This document shows, in pieces, positions 41,068-51,637 of a stretch of DNA of 51,899 nucleotides (position 1 is its first letter; each line of letters starts with the position of its first letter). Origin of the DNA: an uncultured Flavobacteriaceae bacterium (GTDB lineage: Bacteria > Bacteroidota > Bacteroidia > Flavobacteriales > Flavobacteriaceae); the NCBI GenBank assembly GCA_937924845.1, contig CALDUQ010000025.1, positions 1-51,899 on the forward strand, read 5' to 3'. The position numbers and the translations under genes were made by a program. The notes under the pieces were generated by a model. That model did not search any database and was not told the DNA's origin. It worked only from the letters and a program-made list of their open reading frames with translations.

Positions 41068-41289
41068 ATAAGAATGTGAGCTAATGCTTTTGTCTTCTTC
41101 TCCATTATCATTGTATGCTTTAAGTTGTAACATCCAATACGTAATTGCAACAGCGCCAATTATTATAAAAATGAAAGACATAAAGTTTGCAGCCCACCAA
41201 TTGTTTAATTCTAAGGCTCTTAATGCATCTAATGGCAAAAATAAAACATTAACAAATAAATCTTGTATAGCGTAAAATAGATCTTTCAT
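41062..41289 (-). CDS. DUF6341 family small membrane protein
   Basis: A protein of 75 residues from the ATG at 41289 (MKDLFYAIQDLFVNVLFLPLDALRALELNNWW); a longer frame begins inside the divergent gene and is rejected. It has one membrane helix at ~39-57 and the conserved tail NGEEDKSISSHSYL. Members of this family are widely mis-named uracil phosphoribosyltransferase, but no PRPP-binding motif exists here. It is restricted to Flavobacteriia, and its function is unknown. A minus-strand TATATTTG (41322-41315) provides a promoter. Confidence 0.88.
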   Translation of the reverse strand: MKDLFYAIQDLFVNVLFLPLDALRALELNNWWAANFMSFIFIIIGAVAITYWMLQLKAYNDNGEEDKSISSHSYL

Positions 41290-41334
41290 AATTTTTAATC
41301 TTATATTTATACAGCAAATATACAAACTCTTTAA

Positions 41335-42259
41335 ATGATTACAAGTTTTTTTAAAACAACTAAGCCGATACATTATGTTATGACAATAACATATTTGTTA
41401 TTAGTTTTTGTGGGCTTTCAAATTAATAGTTTATCAAATAATTTTAGTTGGGTTAGTGTTTTTAAAAGCGCTTTACTATTTGTACTGCTAGTTTTTATAA
41501 TGCTTTTGTTGGATTTTATTTCTAAAAAAAATGCGTTGACAAAAATAAATAGTTTTAAAATATTGTTTTTCACACTACTGCTTTGTTTATGTCCATTTTC
41601 CTTTCAATCATTAGATATAGCCGTGTCTGCAATTTTTATTTTATTAGCATTTAGAAGAATATTAAGCCTTAAATCGGATGTTAATTTATACAAAAAAACA
41701 TTTGATATAGGCTTATGGATTGCTTTTGCTACTGTATTTCATTTTTGGAACTGTTTATTTTTTGTTGTGCTTATTTTCGCGTTAGCTATATATAATATTA
41801 GGCAAATAAAATATTGGTTAACTATTATATTTGGTATAGCAACAGTAGCGTTATTAACACTAAATTATAATATTATTTTTAATGATGTTTTTTTTTGCCA
41901 AAAGTAATTTTGATACAGGTATAAGCTTTGAGTTTACATCATACAATAATATAGGTTTAATTGTTGGTTTAACAGTGATTTTAACTTTAGGTGTATGGGC
42001 TTTGGTGTATTTTATAAAAACAATAATTTTAAAAAAGCAAGTTAATAAGGGGACTCGACTTATACTATTGTTAGCTTTTTTGACTAGTGTTTTTGTAACT
42101 CTATTTACTCCAATGAAAACAGGCTCGGAGTTGCTGTTTTTGTTGATTTTTTTGTCGTTAATAATGTCTAATTATGTTGAGCAAATCAAAGACAGGTGGT
42201 TTGCCGAAATTTATGTGTGGATATTGTTTTTAGCGCCAATAATATACTTGGTAAATTAA
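41335..42259 (+). pseudogene. DUF6427 membrane protein, frameshifted at a 9-T run
   Basis: The first frame (41335-41907, 190 residues) holds the N-terminal part of DUF6427 (MITSFFKTTKPIHYV ... ILFFTLLLCLCPF ... FRRILSLKSD), with about 6 membrane helices. The second frame (41882-42259) holds the C-terminal part (SNFDTGISFEFTSYNNIGLIVGL ... TPMKTGSELLFLL). They join at a run of nine T (41888-41896): removing one T reads N-D-V-F-F-A-K-S-N-F and gives a continuous protein of about 307 residues, the normal length of the family. A true mutation, a phase-variable tract, slippage during expression or a sequencing error would all explain it. Confidence 0.88.
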
Positions 42260-42319
42260 CCTTTTATGTCATAATTGATAAATAATTTAAAATCATTAAA
42301 TTTTATTAAATTGATAATG

Positions 42320-42327
42320 TATATTTG
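42320..42327 (+). promoter_or_regulatory. gdhA -7 element
   Basis: TATATTTG matches TAnnTTTG, 40 bp before the gdhA ATG. Confidence 0.5.
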
Positions 42328-42352
42328 TGTTTATTAATGACAATTACAATAA

Positions 42353-43711
<1,359 letters not shown>

Positions 43712-43733
43712 TGTTATTTTAATTCAACATAAT

Positions 43734-43769
43734 AAAAAAGCTTTCAAAGTAGTATTTGAAAGCTTTTTT
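43734..43769. terminator. Terminator after gdhA
   Basis: A 15-bp perfect stem (AAAAAAGCTTTCAAA and complement) around GTAGTA, flanked by an A-run and T-run. Confidence 0.95.
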
Positions 43770-43791
43770 TATGATATTTAACAGTGTTACA

Positions 43792-44511
43792 ATGTTAATA
43801 TCCACAAAAGCAATTGTGCTTTCTAAAATTAAGTATAAAGATAGTGACCTTATAGTAAAATGTTTTACTGAAAAGTTAGGGGTTAAAAGCTATATGCTTA
43901 AAGGTGTGTTGAAATCAAAAAAAGGAAAGTTAAAGGTTGCATACTTTCAGCCCTTAACCTTATTGCAGGTTGAAGCCGAATATAAGCCTAATCGTTCACT
44001 TCATTATTTTAAAGAGGTAAAATTATTAAAACCATACAAAAGCTTACATACTAATATACACAAAAGTACTGTGGTTATTTTTTTGTCAGAATTGTTAAAC
44101 TCTATTCTTGTTGAGGAAGAGGAAAACCTAGGGTTGTATAATTATATTGAAACTGCTTTAATGTGGTTTGATGATGTAGCTCATCAATCAAATTTTCACT
44201 TTCTTTTTTTAGTAGAGCTGTCTAAATACTTAGGGTTTTATCCAGATAAAAAAAACATTACGCAGCCTTACTTTAACCTTCAAGAAGGTTGCTTTGAGCG
44301 CCATTGTATTGATAAATTCTGCGTAAGCGAAAAACAATCACAAAATTTAAAACTCCTTTTAGGTACAAATTTTGATGAGGTTAATAAACTTGTATTTGAT
44401 AAGGATGAAAAGCACAAACTTTTAAATATGATTTTAGTGTATTTTAAATTACATTTGGAGGGTTTTAAAACACCAAAATCTCTCGAGGTGTTAAATAGTG
44501 TATATAGTTAA
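43792..44511 (+). CDS. recO: DNA repair protein RecO
   Basis: A protein of 239 residues from the ATG at 43792 (MLISTKAIVLSKIKYKDSDLIVKCFTEKLG). An earlier in-frame ATG at 43756 lies inside the gdhA terminator and is not used. OB-fold N-terminal domain (1-~78), then a helical C-terminal domain (LSELLNSILVEEEENLGLYNYIETAL ... FLFLVELSKYLGFYPD). The usual C-terminal zinc cysteines appear reduced (GCFERHCIDKFC). RecO loads RecA onto SSB-coated DNA with RecR. The TonB receptor gene begins 2 bp after it. Confidence 0.93.
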   Translation: MLISTKAIVLSKIKYKDSDLIVKCFTEKLGVKSYMLKGVLKSKKGKLKVAYFQPLTLLQVEAEYKPNRSLHYFKEVKLLKPYKSLHTNIHKSTVVIFLSELLNSILVEEEENLGLYNYIETALMWFDDVAHQSNFHFLFLVELSKYLGFYPDKKNITQPYFNLQEGCFERHCIDKFCVSEKQSQNLKLLLGTNFDEVNKLVFDKDEKHKLLNMILVYFKLHLEGFKTPKSLEVLNSVYS

Positions 44512-44513
44512 TT

Positions 44514-46922
44514 ATGAGGTATTTGTTAGTATTTTTATTTGGTGTCGTTACCCTAAGTTTAAGTGGGCAGCAAATTAAAATTTTGGATATTAAAACTAAC
44601 GAACCCGTTAGCGGCGTTGTTATATACACACTTAATAAGGATAAAACTAGTACTACTAACCTAGATGGTGTAGCTAATTTGAATGATTTTAAAAGTGATG
44701 CGCTTCTTTTTTTTAAACATATATCTTATAGGCTAGAAAAACGCTTAAAAAATAAGCTTAAATCTGTTATTTTATTACATGAAGATACTCAGGGTTTGGG
44801 TGAAGTTGTGATTTCGGCATCAAAATTTAAGCAATTTAAACGTGATATACCTCAAAAAATTCGTTCGCTCTCTAGTGAAAATATTAAATTTTCTAATCCG
44901 CAAACCAGTGCCGACTTGTTGGCTACAAGCGGGCCGGTTTTTGTTCAAAAAAGCCAGCTTGGTGGTGGTAGCCCAATAATAAGAGGGTTTTCAACTAATA
45001 GGGTGTCGCTATTTGTTGATGGTGTACGTTTTAATAATGCTATTTTTAGGAGTGGTAATGTTCAAAATGTAATTTCGATAGACCCCTTTAATATAAAGAG
45101 TACAGATGTAACTTTAGGGCCAGGGTCTGTTATATATGGTAGTGATGCTATTGGTGGTGTAGTAAATTTTTACACTTTAAAGCCTAAATTATCCCAGTCT
45201 AATAGCTTTAAAATACAAGGGAATTTTGCTTTGCGTTATGCAAGTGCTTCTAATGAAAATACAGGACATTTTGATGTTAATTTTGGATTGAAAAAATGGG
45301 CGTTTTTAACCAGTGTAAGTTATACCGATTTTGATGATTTAGTAGCAGGTAAAAATGGCCCAAATGATTTTTTACGACCAGATTTTGTGCGAATTATTGA
45401 TGGAGTTGATACGGTTGTAGAAAATGATAACCCAAAAAATCAAGTTGGTTCAGGCTTTAATCAAATCAATTTATCACAAAAAGCTTATTTTAAAGCTAGT
45501 GAGCGTTTAAGTTTTGATTTTGGATTGCAGTATTCGTCAACATCAAATTACAATCGTTATGATAGATTAACACGTCGAAATAACGATGGTACGTTGCGCT
45601 CGGCTCAATGGTTTTTTGGTCCTCAGCAATGGGTTATGGCAAATGCACAGCTAACTAAACTAAGTAGCTCATCAAATTTATATGACAAAATAAAAGCAAC
45701 GCTAGCCTATCAAAACTCAAAAGAAAGTAGAAATGACAGAAACTTTGGTGCTTCTAACCTACGTACTCGTCATGAACAAGTAGATGCGTTGTCATTTAAT
45801 ATTGATTTTGAAAAATCAATAACAAAACCTTCAAAGCTTTTTTATGGTGCCGAATATGTTTATAATTTAGTAGGTTCAAAGGCGTTTCAAACCGATATCT
45901 TTACCAAACTAACTCAATCTATTTCTTCACGTTATCCTAATGGCTCAACGTGGCAATCACTAGCAGCCTACGTTAGTTATAAATTTAAGCCAAGCGAAAC
46001 GTTAACTTTTCAATCGGGATTGCGGTATAATCAAATATTAATTAATGCTAAACTAGCGGGGAATAATGCATTTTTTGATTCGTTTTTTAAAAACGAACAA
46101 ACAAACAATAGCGCTATAACAGGTTCGGCAGGGATAAGTTGGTCACCTAATAAAATAATGCATTGGAAACTAAATGCCTCTACAGCTTTTAGGGCGCCAA
46201 ACATTGATGATATAGGTAAAGTTTTTGATTCTGAACCAGGCTCAGTAGTTGTGCCAAACGCTAATTTAAAACCCGAATATGCTTATAATGGTGAGCTAGG
46301 TGTGGCAATTAATTGTAGTGATATTGTGATTTTAGATATGGGTGTTTATGCCACATTTTTAGATAATGCTTTAATTAGGCGTCCGTTTGAGCTTAATGGT
46401 AATAGTCAAGTTGTTTTTGATGATGAGTTGAGTGATGTTTTGGCAATACAAAATGCATCACAAGCTTATATTTATGGCCTTGAAGTTGGGTTGAAAATAA
46501 ATGTTACGCCACATTTAAAATTAGTGTCTCAATATAATATAGTTCGAGGTGAAGAAGAAGACGCTGATGGGGTAAACGTACCCGTAAGGCATGTTGTGCC
46601 TGATTTTGGCAACACTCACTTAATTTGGCATAAAAATAAATTAAAACTTGATGCATTTGCAGATTATAGTGCACAATTAGCTTTTAATCAAATTTCGCCT
46701 AGTATTGTAAGTTCTAATTTTTTGTTTGCTACAGATGCTAACGGAAATCCTTTTTCACCCTCATGGTATACCTTAAATTTAAGGTCGCAATATCAAATTA
46801 ATGAGCGGATAAGTGTAACGGCAACTGCCGAAAATATTACCAATCAATTATACCGTACCTACTCATCAGGTATTTCGGCACCAGGCTTAAATATTATTGC
46901 AGCTTTACGTTATAAGTTTTAA
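44514..46922 (+). CDS. TonB-dependent receptor
   Basis: A protein of 802 residues. Signal peptide (~18, LSLSG-Q), a short CarboxypepD_reg-like domain (~20-90), then the TonB-box-like LGEVVISASKF, the plug (~110-225: DLLATSGPVFVQKSQLGGGSPIIRGFSTNRVSLFVDGVRFN ... GPGSVIYGSDAIGGVVNFYT) and a 22-strand-type barrel ending IIAALRYKF. A FRAP motif (STAFRAPNIDDIGKV) followed by VPNANLKPE is shared with haem and cobalamin/siderophore receptors; the substrate remains open. It is coupled with recO upstream and recX 3 bp downstream, an odd operon mixing transport and recombination. Confidence 0.95.
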   Translation: MRYLLVFLFGVVTLSLSGQQIKILDIKTNEPVSGVVIYTLNKDKTSTTNLDGVANLNDFKSDALLFFKHISYRLEKRLKNKLKSVILLHEDTQGLGEVVISASKFKQFKRDIPQKIRSLSSENIKFSNPQTSADLLATSGPVFVQKSQLGGGSPIIRGFSTNRVSLFVDGVRFNNAIFRSGNVQNVISIDPFNIKSTDVTLGPGSVIYGSDAIGGVVNFYTLKPKLSQSNSFKIQGNFALRYASASNENTGHFDVNFGLKKWAFLTSVSYTDFDDLVAGKNGPNDFLRPDFVRIIDGVDTVVENDNPKNQVGSGFNQINLSQKAYFKASERLSFDFGLQYSSTSNYNRYDRLTRRNNDGTLRSAQWFFGPQQWVMANAQLTKLSSSSNLYDKIKATLAYQNSKESRNDRNFGASNLRTRHEQVDALSFNIDFEKSITKPSKLFYGAEYVYNLVGSKAFQTDIFTKLTQSISSRYPNGSTWQSLAAYVSYKFKPSETLTFQSGLRYNQILINAKLAGNNAFFDSFFKNEQTNNSAITGSAGISWSPNKIMHWKLNASTAFRAPNIDDIGKVFDSEPGSVVVPNANLKPEYAYNGELGVAINCSDIVILDMGVYATFLDNALIRRPFELNGNSQVVFDDELSDVLAIQNASQAYIYGLEVGLKINVTPHLKLVSQYNIVRGEEEDADGVNVPVRHVVPDFGNTHLIWHKNKLKLDAFADYSAQLAFNQISPSIVSSNFLFATDANGNPFSPSWYTLNLRSQYQINERISVTATAENITNQLYRTYSSGISAPGLNIIAALRYKF

Positions 46923-46925
46923 ATT

Positions 46926-47402
46926 ATGAATTTGCCCGCTAAGGTTTATACAATTGATGACGCAAAACGAAAGTTAGAACGGTATTGTGTTTATCAAGAG
47001 CGATGCCATTTTGAAGTGGTTAATAAGCTTAAAGAAATGCGAATGATACCTCAAGCAATTGATATTGTTTTGGTACATTTAATTTCTCATAATTTTTTAA
47101 ATGAAGAGCGCTATGCTAAGGCGTATACACGAGGTAAGTTTAATGCAAAAAAATGGGGTAGAGTTAGAATTACAATAGAGCTTAAGCGCAAACAAATTAC
47201 ACTTTATAATATTAAAATTGCTTTGCAAGAACTTGATGAAACTAATTACATAAATACATTTAATGCTTTGGCAGAAAAAAAAGAAGCCACCATAAAAGAA
47301 ACAAATGTGTATAAAAAACGTAAAAAACTAGCAGATTACTTACTGTATCGAGGTTGGGAATCTCATTTAGTTTATGAAAAAGTCAATGCACTTGTAAAGT
47401 AG
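46926..47402 (+). CDS. recX: Regulatory protein RecX
   Basis: A protein of 158 residues made of three-helix repeats: YTIDDAKRKLERYCVYQERCHFEVVNKLKEM, LISHNFLNEERYAKAYTRGKFNAKKWGRVRITIELKRKQI and the C-terminal KRKKLADYLLYRGWESHLVYEKVNALV. It binds RecA filaments and limits strand exchange. recX and recO both flank the TonB receptor gene, so the three may be co-transcribed. Followed by a small hairpin. Confidence 0.95.
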   Translation: MNLPAKVYTIDDAKRKLERYCVYQERCHFEVVNKLKEMRMIPQAIDIVLVHLISHNFLNEERYAKAYTRGKFNAKKWGRVRITIELKRKQITLYNIKIALQELDETNYINTFNALAEKKEATIKETNVYKKRKKLADYLLYRGWESHLVYEKVNALVK

Positions 47403-47418
47403 CTGCTAAGCTATTTTT

Positions 47419-47446
47419 TATAGTTCTGCTTCGCAGAAAAGCTATA
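47419..47446. terminator. Hairpin between recX and the asparaginase gene
   Basis: TTCTGC (47424-47429) pairs with GCAGAA (47433-47438) around TTC; TATAG and CTATA extend it with a bulge. There is no T-run after it in either direction, so termination is uncertain. Confidence 0.4.
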
Positions 47447-47502
47447 AACACTATGGCGTTTATTACAATAAAATTGATGTTTTGTTAGCGCTGTGCTGTA
47501 GT

Positions 47503-48522
47503 TTAAATTTCGCCACGTAAAGAGGTTTCAAAATGAACTTTGAGTTCGTTTAAGCTTAAATTTTTGTTTAATAAATACATAAGCTTAGTTATAGCCGCTT
47601 CGGTGGTCATATTTTTTCCCGAAATTAAACCAATAGATTTTAGTTTTGTGCTAGTTTCATATTGACCCATTATAACATAACCGCCCGAGCATTGTGTAAC
47701 GTTAATGATAGGTATACCTTTTTGAATGGTTTTTGTTAAGGCGTCAATAAACCATTGGCAGGTGGTTGTGTTGCCCGATCCAAAGGTTTCTAATACAACA
47801 CCTTGTAAATTAGGTATATTGAGCATGGCATTAATTACCGATTCGCATATTCCAGGAAATAATTTAATAATTATAACATTTGCATTTAGCGACGTGTGTA
47901 CTTTTAGCGGCAGGTTAGTTTTTGGTTTTAGTAAGTGCTGATCATTAACTTTTAAATGTACGCCCGATTCTACCAAAGTAGGGTAATTTAGTGAGGCAAA
48001 GGCTTCAAAATGTTCTGCATTTATTTTGGTTGTACGATTTGCTCTGTAAAGTTTGTATTCAAAATATAGTGCAACTTCTTTAATCACTGGCTCACCTTTA
48101 CGTTTTAAAGACGCAATTTGTATGGATGTAATTAAATTTTCTTTAGCATCAGTTCTTAAATCTCCAACGGGTAATTGTGATCCTGTAAAAATTACTGGTT
48201 TATTTAAGTTTTCTAGCATAAAACTTAATGCAGATGCGGTGTAACTCATGGTATCACTACCATGTAGAATTACAAAGCCATCATAAATTTTATAATTTGT
48301 TTCAATTATTTGGGCAATATCAACCCAATAATTTTGATTCATGTTTGATGAGTCAATAGGGTTTTTAAAAGAAATGGTGTTAATATTACAGTCAAGTAAT
48401 TTTAATTCGGGTACTCTTAATAATAAGTTGTTAAAATCAAAAGCTCTAAGTCCGCCAGTGTCAAGATCTTTAATCATGCCGATGGTTCCGCCCGTGTAAA
48501 TTAATAAAATTTTTGTTTTCAT
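47503..48522 (-). CDS. ansA: Type I asparaginase
   Basis: A protein of 339 residues from the ATG at 48522 (MKTKILLIYTGGTIGM). It hydrolyses L-asparagine to aspartate and ammonia in the cytoplasm. Catalytic threonines: T in YTGGTIGM and T in HGSDTMSYTASALSF, with the Asp of GSDTM and the Lys of DAKENLITS. Further matches: VIFTGSQLPVGDLRTDAKEN, VVLETFGSGNT and NVTQCSGGYVIMGQYETS. The start codon is one base past the tatD stop codon, so the two genes are tightly coupled. Confidence 0.93.
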   Translation of the reverse strand: MKTKILLIYTGGTIGMIKDLDTGGLRAFDFNNLLLRVPELKLLDCNINTISFKNPIDSSNMNQNYWVDIAQIIETNYKIYDGFVILHGSDTMSYTASALSFMLENLNKPVIFTGSQLPVGDLRTDAKENLITSIQIASLKRKGEPVIKEVALYFEYKLYRANRTTKINAEHFEAFASLNYPTLVESGVHLKVNDQHLLKPKTNLPLKVHTSLNANVIIIKLFPGICESVINAMLNIPNLQGVVLETFGSGNTTTCQWFIDALTKTIQKGIPIINVTQCSGGYVIMGQYETSTKLKSIGLISGKNMTTEAAITKLMYLLNKNLSLNELKVHFETSLRGEI

Positions 48523-48523
48523 A

Positions 48524-49291
48524 TTAAATCCCAAATACGGTTTTAGAGTTGGCGGTAGTGATATTGGCTAAGGTTGTTAAATCAATATTGTAAATACTAC
48601 AAAGTTTCTCGGCAATTAGTGTAATAAAGCTACTTTCATTACGTTTGCCACGATGTGGTGTTGGTGACAAATAAGGCGCATCAGTTTCTAAAACAATATG
48701 CTTAATATCAATTTGATTTAAAAACTGATCTATTTTTCCGTTTTTAAAGGTAACAACACCTCCAATACCAAGTTTCATATTGTAGCTTATTGCTTGTTTA
48801 GCTTGCTCAATATTTCCTGTAAAACAGTGAAAAATACCAAATAAGTCATCAGATTTTTCGGTTTCTAAAATTTCAAAAACTTCATCAAATGCATCTCGAC
48901 AATGAATAACAATAGGTAGCTTATACTGTTTTGCTAATTTTATTTGGTGTTTAAAAGCGGCTTGTTGTATTTTAAGTGTTGATTTGTCCCAATATAAATC
49001 AATCCCAATTTCTCCTATGGCAATAAACCGTCTTTTTGTAAGTAGGTTTTCTACATGTTTGATCTCGGTTAGGTAGTCATTTTTTATGCTTGTTGGGTGT
49101 ACCCCAGTCATTAAATGCATGTGTTTGGGGTAATCGGCTTCAAGTTTTAACATGGCCTCAGTATGCGACGAGTCAATTGCGGGTATAAAAAATCGAGTAA
49201 CGTTGGCGTCAAGTGCACGCTGTATTACTTGGGCTCTATCATTGTCAAAAACATCACTATATAAATGCGTGTGGGTGTCGGTAAATTGCAT
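48524..49291 (-). CDS. TatD family metal-dependent hydrolase
   Basis: A protein of 255 residues. TIM-barrel amidohydrolase-type nuclease. Metal ligands: DTHTHLY (His pair), the Glu of AIGEIGIDLYWD, the His of IVIHCRDAF, the His of GIFHCFTGN and the Asp of LETDAPYLSPTPHRGKRNE. It is typically a 3'-5' exonuclease acting on DNA in repair or degradation. Cytoplasmic. It is the first gene of a two-gene operon with the asparaginase. Confidence 0.95.
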   Translation of the reverse strand: MQFTDTHTHLYSDVFDNDRAQVIQRALDANVTRFFIPAIDSSHTEAMLKLEADYPKHMHLMTGVHPTSIKNDYLTEIKHVENLLTKRRFIAIGEIGIDLYWDKSTLKIQQAAFKHQIKLAKQYKLPIVIHCRDAFDEVFEILETEKSDDLFGIFHCFTGNIEQAKQAISYNMKLGIGGVVTFKNGKIDQFLNQIDIKHIVLETDAPYLSPTPHRGKRNESSFITLIAEKLCSIYNIDLTTLANITTANSKTVFGI

Positions 49292-49404
49292 TTTACAAAA
49301 GTAAGTTTTTATGTGCCTTAAGCCAAGTTATTTGTACTGTTGTAGGCGACTGTATATTGCAAAATAATTAAAATGTACGCGTTTATTAACTGTGTTGTTA
49401 GTGT

Positions 49405-50154
49405 TTATTTTTTTGAATTTGCCTCTCTAATGTATTTTTCTAAAGCCATTGTCATTGAAGGTGTTTTGGGTTTTGGCGCAGCAATATCAACCCGTAAACC
49501 TTTATTTTCGGCAGCTTTTACTGTGGTATCTCCAAACACAGCAATACGTGTGTCGTTTTGTTTGTAGTTTGGAAAATTATGAAATAATGAATCTATTCCC
49601 GAAGGGCTAAAAAATACTAATATGTCGTAAAACACATTTTCTAATTCAGAAAGATCACTAATTACTGTACGATAAAATGTTGCTTGTTTCCATTTTATTT
49701 TTAATTCGTCTAATAATGCAGGTACAGATGGTTTTAGTTTATCTGAACTTGGTAGTAAAAACGATTCGTCTTTATATTTTTTTATAAGAGGAATTAAGTC
49801 TTTAAAAAGGCGTTTACCAACATAAATTTTACGTTTTCTAAACACTACATATTTTTGAAGGTAATAGGCTACGGCTTCTGATTGACAAAAATATTTCATT
49901 GTGTCGGGTACTTTAAAGCGCATTTCTTCGGCAACTCTAAAGTAATGATCAACGGCATTTCTACTTGTAAGTATAATAGCAGAGTAATTGTGTAAGTCTA
50001 TTTTTTGGACTCTAATTTCCTTAGAATTAAGGCCTTCTACATGAATAAACGGAACAAAATCAATTTTTACACGTTGGTTATCAATTAAATCAAAGTAAGG
50101 TGAGTTTTCTGCTTTAGGTTCAGGTTGAGAAACCAAAATTGTTTTAACTTTCAT
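49405..50154 (-). CDS. hemD: Uroporphyrinogen-III synthase
   Basis: A protein of 249 residues. Cyclises hydroxymethylbilane with inversion of ring D in haem synthesis. The family is weakly conserved, but the layout is seen: KTILVSQPEPK at the N-terminus, YSAIILTSRNAVDHYFRVAEE, YFCQSEAVAYYLQKY, DILVFFSPSGIDSLFHNFP and TRIAVFGDTTVKAAENKGLRVDIAAPKPKTPSMTMALEKYI. In flavobacteria it neighbours the DUF4271 gene, as here (27 bp upstream). Confidence 0.92.
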   Translation of the reverse strand: MKVKTILVSQPEPKAENSPYFDLIDNQRVKIDFVPFIHVEGLNSKEIRVQKIDLHNYSAIILTSRNAVDHYFRVAEEMRFKVPDTMKYFCQSEAVAYYLQKYVVFRKRKIYVGKRLFKDLIPLIKKYKDESFLLPSSDKLKPSVPALLDELKIKWKQATFYRTVISDLSELENVFYDILVFFSPSGIDSLFHNFPNYKQNDTRIAVFGDTTVKAAENKGLRVDIAAPKPKTPSMTMALEKYIREANSKK

Positions 50155-50181
50155 AAATTACGTGCTTACTGTTTTGTTTAA

Positions 50182-50826
50182 TTAGCCGCTAATTAACTTA
50201 AATAAAATTACATACGGTGTAATTTCAAGAGCGCAAATATACAAAATAAAATAAAACAAATTGGAGCTGATAATTTTTTGCTGTTTTTTAAACGAATTAA
50301 TAAAACCAATACTGTTTATTAGGGCAATACAGGCAAAAGTGGTATAAAATATATACGCACTATTGATTTTTAAATAGCAAATAAAAATGTTGCTTACTAC
50401 CAATAATATGCCAACAAAATTAGTGTAACTTGATTTTTTAAAGCTAAACTGATAAATTAAATCTTTTAAATTAAGCGTAACAGCAATAAATAATTCAAAT
50501 AGTTTTTTTGAAATTATATAAAACAGTAATGACGCACTTATTTTTAAAATTAAATAATAATCAAAATTTAAATTGGTAAAAAAAAACTGCAACCCCAGAT
50601 ATATAAATAACGATGTTGATAAAATTAGGTTAATATATAATAGGATATTAAAATTATCAAAATACTTTTGTTGTCTATAAAATACTTTAAAATATTTGGT
50701 GTTACCTAAAATTAGTAAAAAACTATAAAACCTACTCGTATTATTATGTTTTGCTATAGCCAGTATGACTAAGCAAAATGTAATTATTAAAGTGTAAATT
50801 TCTATAGAAATGATTTGACGTAACAT
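50182..50826 (-). CDS. DUF4271 membrane protein
   Basis: A protein of 214 residues from the ATG at 50826 (MLRQIISIEIYTLII), which matches the usual N-terminus of the family; an in-frame ATG at 50865 would add 13 residues and cannot be ruled out. About six membrane segments (for example IITFCLVILAIAK, LYINLILSTSLFIYLGLQFFF, SASLLFYIISKKLFELFIA and FVGILLVVSNIFICYLKI). The NTKYFKVFYRQQKYFDNFNILLY stretch fits DUF4271. Function is unknown; in its operon with hemD it may have an envelope role. It is divergent from the glycosyltransferase gene. Confidence 0.88.
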   Translation of the reverse strand: MLRQIISIEIYTLIITFCLVILAIAKHNNTSRFYSFLLILGNTKYFKVFYRQQKYFDNFNILLYINLILSTSLFIYLGLQFFFTNLNFDYYLILKISASLLFYIISKKLFELFIAVTLNLKDLIYQFSFKKSSYTNFVGILLVVSNIFICYLKINSAYIFYTTFACIALINSIGFINSFKKQQKIISSNLFYFILYICALEITPYVILFKLISG

Positions 50827-50905
50827 AATAAATGCTAAACTATATATTTTTTTTGTAATATTCATACTTTAAAAAACACTTACTTTTACTCAAATAAATT
50901 GACCA

Positions 50906-51637
50906 ATGACCGACGCTGTTGTAATCATACCTACTTTTAATGAAATAGATAATATAGAGGATGTTATACGTGCAGTTTTTTCATTAGAAAAAAAATTTCA
51001 TATCCTTGTTGTTGACGATAGTTCTCCCGATTTAACCTGGAAAACCGTTGAAACGTTGCAAGAGGAGTTTTTAGGGCAATTATTTTTAGAAAAACGTACC
51101 GAAAAGTCTGGTCTTGGTACGGCTTATATCCACGGCTTTAAATGGTGTTTAGAAAAAAAGTATGATTATATTTTTGAAATGGATGCTGATTTTTCACATA
51201 ATCCTTTAGATTTAACGCGCTTATACAATTGTTGTACACAAACTAACGTTGATATGGTTATAGGTTCAAGGTATGTAAAAGGTGTTAATGTTGTTAATTG
51301 GCCTATGAGTAGGGTTTTATTATCATATTTTGCATCAAAATATGTGCGTTTTATTACCGGAATGAAAATACATGATACAACTGCAGGTTTTATTTGTTAT
51401 AAGCGTGAAGTTTTAGAGCATATACAATTAAATGATATTAAATTTATAGGGTATGCTTTTCAAATAGAAATGAAATTTAAAGCATATTTGCAGGGATTTA
51501 ATATCAAAGAAATACCTGTAATATTTACAGACCGAACAAAAGGTGAATCTAAATTGAGCAATGGTATTATATCCGAAGCTATTTTTGGAGTTTTATCAAT
51601 GAAAATTAAAAGTTTATTTAACCCCAATAAACCATGA
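50906..51637 (+). CDS. Polyprenol-phosphate mannosyltransferase-like GT2 (DPM1-like)
   Basis: A protein of 243 residues. GT-A fold family 2: VVIIPTFNEIDNIEDVI, the nucleotide-binding LVVDDSSPDLTWKTVE, the metal motif EMDADFSHNP, then MVIGSRYVKGVNVVNWPMSRVLLSYFASKYVRFITGM and the DTTAGFICYKREVLE acceptor-side loop. It lacks C-terminal membrane helices, as in bacterial and fungal DPM1 soluble types. It transfers a sugar (mannose or glucose) from a nucleotide to polyprenyl phosphate for use in glycan or protein glycosylation. Its stop codon overlaps the start of the dihydroorotase gene (ATGA). Confidence 0.93.
   Translation: MTDAVVIIPTFNEIDNIEDVIRAVFSLEKKFHILVVDDSSPDLTWKTVETLQEEFLGQLFLEKRTEKSGLGTAYIHGFKWCLEKKYDYIFEMDADFSHNPLDLTRLYNCCTQTNVDMVIGSRYVKGVNVVNWPMSRVLLSYFASKYVRFITGMKIHDTTAGFICYKREVLEHIQLNDIKFIGYAFQIEMKFKAYLQGFNIKEIPVIFTDRTKGESKLSNGIISEAIFGVLSMKIKSLFNPNKP

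Noticed and set aside
41062-41373. Uracil phosphoribosyltransferase name for the DUF6341 gene
   Set aside because: A known database mis-annotation; the protein is a 75-residue single-span membrane protein with no PRPP-binding loop.
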